Assembly: GCF_026339875.1 (NCBI RefSeq)
Contig: NZ_JAPEPZ010000001.1
Span: forward strand, 992,001-1,056,000
Source of the DNA: Streptomyces sp. NBC_01571
GTDB taxonomy: Bacteria > Actinomycetota > Actinomycetes > Streptomycetales > Streptomycetaceae
Reading direction: 5' to 3'
DNA: 64,000 bases
Below are positions 63,012 to 64,000 of the stretch, piece after piece. The notes below the pieces were generated by a model. It made no database searches. It was not told the origin of the DNA and saw only the letters and a list, made by a program, of their open reading frames with translations. A program made the position numbers and the translations under genes. Positions within the stretch are counted from its first letter, which is position 1; each line of letters starts with the position of its first letter.

Positions 63012-63995
63012 ATGGTCGAGGACACGGGGCTGCCGCACGTCACTTCCGATTCGGACGATCAAGGCTGGGCGGCCACGCGTGCGTGGGTCGAGAAGCAGTT
63101 GCACGAAGGGGAGCGGGTCGAGGCTGCTGAGAGACTGCGCGGTGGCTGGACTTCGGAGATGCGTCGCCTCCACATCTCCGGGACTGGCGGCAGACGGCAG
63201 CTGGTGCTCCGGTCCTTCGTCAAACCCTTCTACCTGCGAGCCGCGCACGGCCTCCTCACACGCGAAGCGCAGGTCCTCACGCTGCTGCGGACCACCGATG
63301 TGCCCGCGGCCACCGTCCGGGCCGTCGACGCGACCGGAGAGCACTGCGACCACCCGTCGCTGCTGATGTCGATGCTGCCCGGCGGTGTCCGGCTGGAACA
63401 GGACCGGGCCGAGACGCGTGCCGCGCTCCTTGCCCGGCAATTGGTGACGATCCACCGGACACAGATCACCGAGCGGACGCGCCCCCGTTCCTACCAGGCA
63501 TGGACCTCTCCCGAACGCGTCCGTCCGCCGGCTGCCCCCGACCGTCCGGAGCTGTGGGAACGCGCGGTCGACGTCATTCGGCAAGACCCGCCGGACTACG
63601 AGGGGTGCTTCCTGCACCGGGACTTTCACCCCGGTAACGTGCTGTTCAGCGGGCACGGTGAGGACCTTCGCATCAGCGGCGTCGTGGACTGGGTCGAGAC
63701 GTCCTGGGGCCCGGCCGATCTGGATGTCGCCCACTGCTCCACCGCGCTCGCCCTCCTTCACGGCCCCGACATCGGCATGACGTTCGCCGACCTCTACGTC
63801 GCCGCAGGCGGCAAGTTGAGCAACGAGCCGGCCGCTCACCTGTACTGGAGACTGCTGGACGCCCTGGCCTTCGCGCCGGACGCCGAGAAGGTCGCCGGTC
63901 CCTGGAACGAGTTGGGGCGCACCGACCTCACTCCCCCGGCTCTCACCGGACGTCTGGAGGGTTACCTCGAGGCGCTGCTCCGACGCTACGGCTGA
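63012..63995 (+). CDS. Aminoglycoside phosphotransferase-fold kinase
   Basis: A 327-residue APH/choline-kinase-like protein. The conserved Brenner motif CFLHRDFHPGNVLF carries the catalytic Asp (about residue 206) and ISGVVDWVETSWGPADLDVAH the magnesium-binding Asp. The N-lobe holds LRSFVKPFY near residues 66-74. It phosphorylates a small-molecule hydroxyl group; members confer drug resistance or act in metabolism, and no particular substrate is indicated. The full gene lies in the window, ending 5 bases before its edge. Confidence 0.9.
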   Translation: MVEDTGLPHVTSDSDDQGWAATRAWVEKQLHEGERVEAAERLRGGWTSEMRRLHISGTGGRRQLVLRSFVKPFYLRAAHGLLTREAQVLTLLRTTDVPAATVRAVDATGEHCDHPSLLMSMLPGGVRLEQDRAETRAALLARQLVTIHRTQITERTRPRSYQAWTSPERVRPPAAPDRPELWERAVDVIRQDPPDYEGCFLHRDFHPGNVLFSGHGEDLRISGVVDWVETSWGPADLDVAHCSTALALLHGPDIGMTFADLYVAAGGKLSNEPAAHLYWRLLDALAFAPDAEKVAGPWNELGRTDLTPPALTGRLEGYLEALLRRYG

Positions 63996-64000
63996 TTACC

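Overview
The window is from a high-GC actinomycete, almost certainly a Streptomyces: about 70% GC with G/C at third codon positions, many GTG starts, ATGA/GTGA start-stop overlaps, and families typical of that genus (DUF397, Rv1733c-like, DUF35/SCP-x thiolases, cobalamin-riboswitch-controlled cbtB, GH75 chitosanase, DasR-like operators). No rRNA, tRNA, CRISPR array, prophage or intact transposase gene was seen. All strong genes read as ordinary chromosomal genes; every calling and boundary decision was made by reading the sequence, without database search.

Region 1 (1-9.0 kb): a 4-oxalocrotonate-tautomerase-like gene, an MFS exporter, a LysR regulator and then a tightly overlapping five-gene operon: DRE-TIM aldolase, alpha/beta-hydrolase-fold protein with no catalytic triad, isopropylmalate-dehydrogenase-like protein fused to a CinA-like protein, RraA-like aldolase, and a DUF6282/amidohydrolase-like protein. 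I do not recognise this operon as a known pathway; it is the best candidate for an undescribed system. Two of its genes carry single-base frameshifts, which may be sequencing errors or real decay.

Region 2 (9.3-28 kb): acyl-CoA catabolism resembling the actinobacterial sterol side-chain genes: crotonase, two-domain DUF35 protein and two SCP-x-type thiolase-fold proteins (like M. tuberculosis Rv3516 and Rv3521-Rv3523), a FadD19-like ligase, PaaK, two more acyl-CoA ligases, a nitronate-monooxygenase-like protein, a CrtI-like flavoprotein and a FadE26-like acyl-CoA dehydrogenase. Two promoters share a TCTGAY-N5-GTCAGW operator. A Ser/Thr kinase with nine C-terminal TPR-like repeats sits inside the region, next to an 18-bp tandem repeat.

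Region 3 (28-35 kb): cobalamin riboswitch and cbtB, a phosphatase-like protein lacking its catalytic motif, a Cys-rich four-helix copper-binding protein, a PadR/NTF2-like pair, a 160-bp MITE-like element whose two ends supply the stop codons of both flanking genes, a GNAT, and a TetR / alpha-methylacyl-CoA racemase / acyl-CoA dehydrogenase set with a likely operator.

Region 4 (35-48 kb): secreted polysaccharide deacetylase, the dhaKLM dihydroxyacetone kinase operon, GH75 chitosanase, an Fn3 lipoprotein and a secreted anchored protein, PadR plus 2,4-dienoyl-CoA reductase, a decayed hydrolase, a PrmC-like methyltransferase with a structured leader, and a MarR/YhgE-like membrane protein pair.

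Region 5 (48-64 kb): GNAT and quinone oxidoreductase, a molybdopterin oxidoreductase with its flavin reductase, universal stress protein with an Rv1733c-like membrane protein, acetylxylan esterase, PI-PLC, a beta-lactamase-fold esterase broken by an in-frame TAG, a GntR regulator with a dre-like site, LmeA and MMPL proteins divergent from a two-component system, and an aminoglycoside-phosphotransferase-fold kinase.
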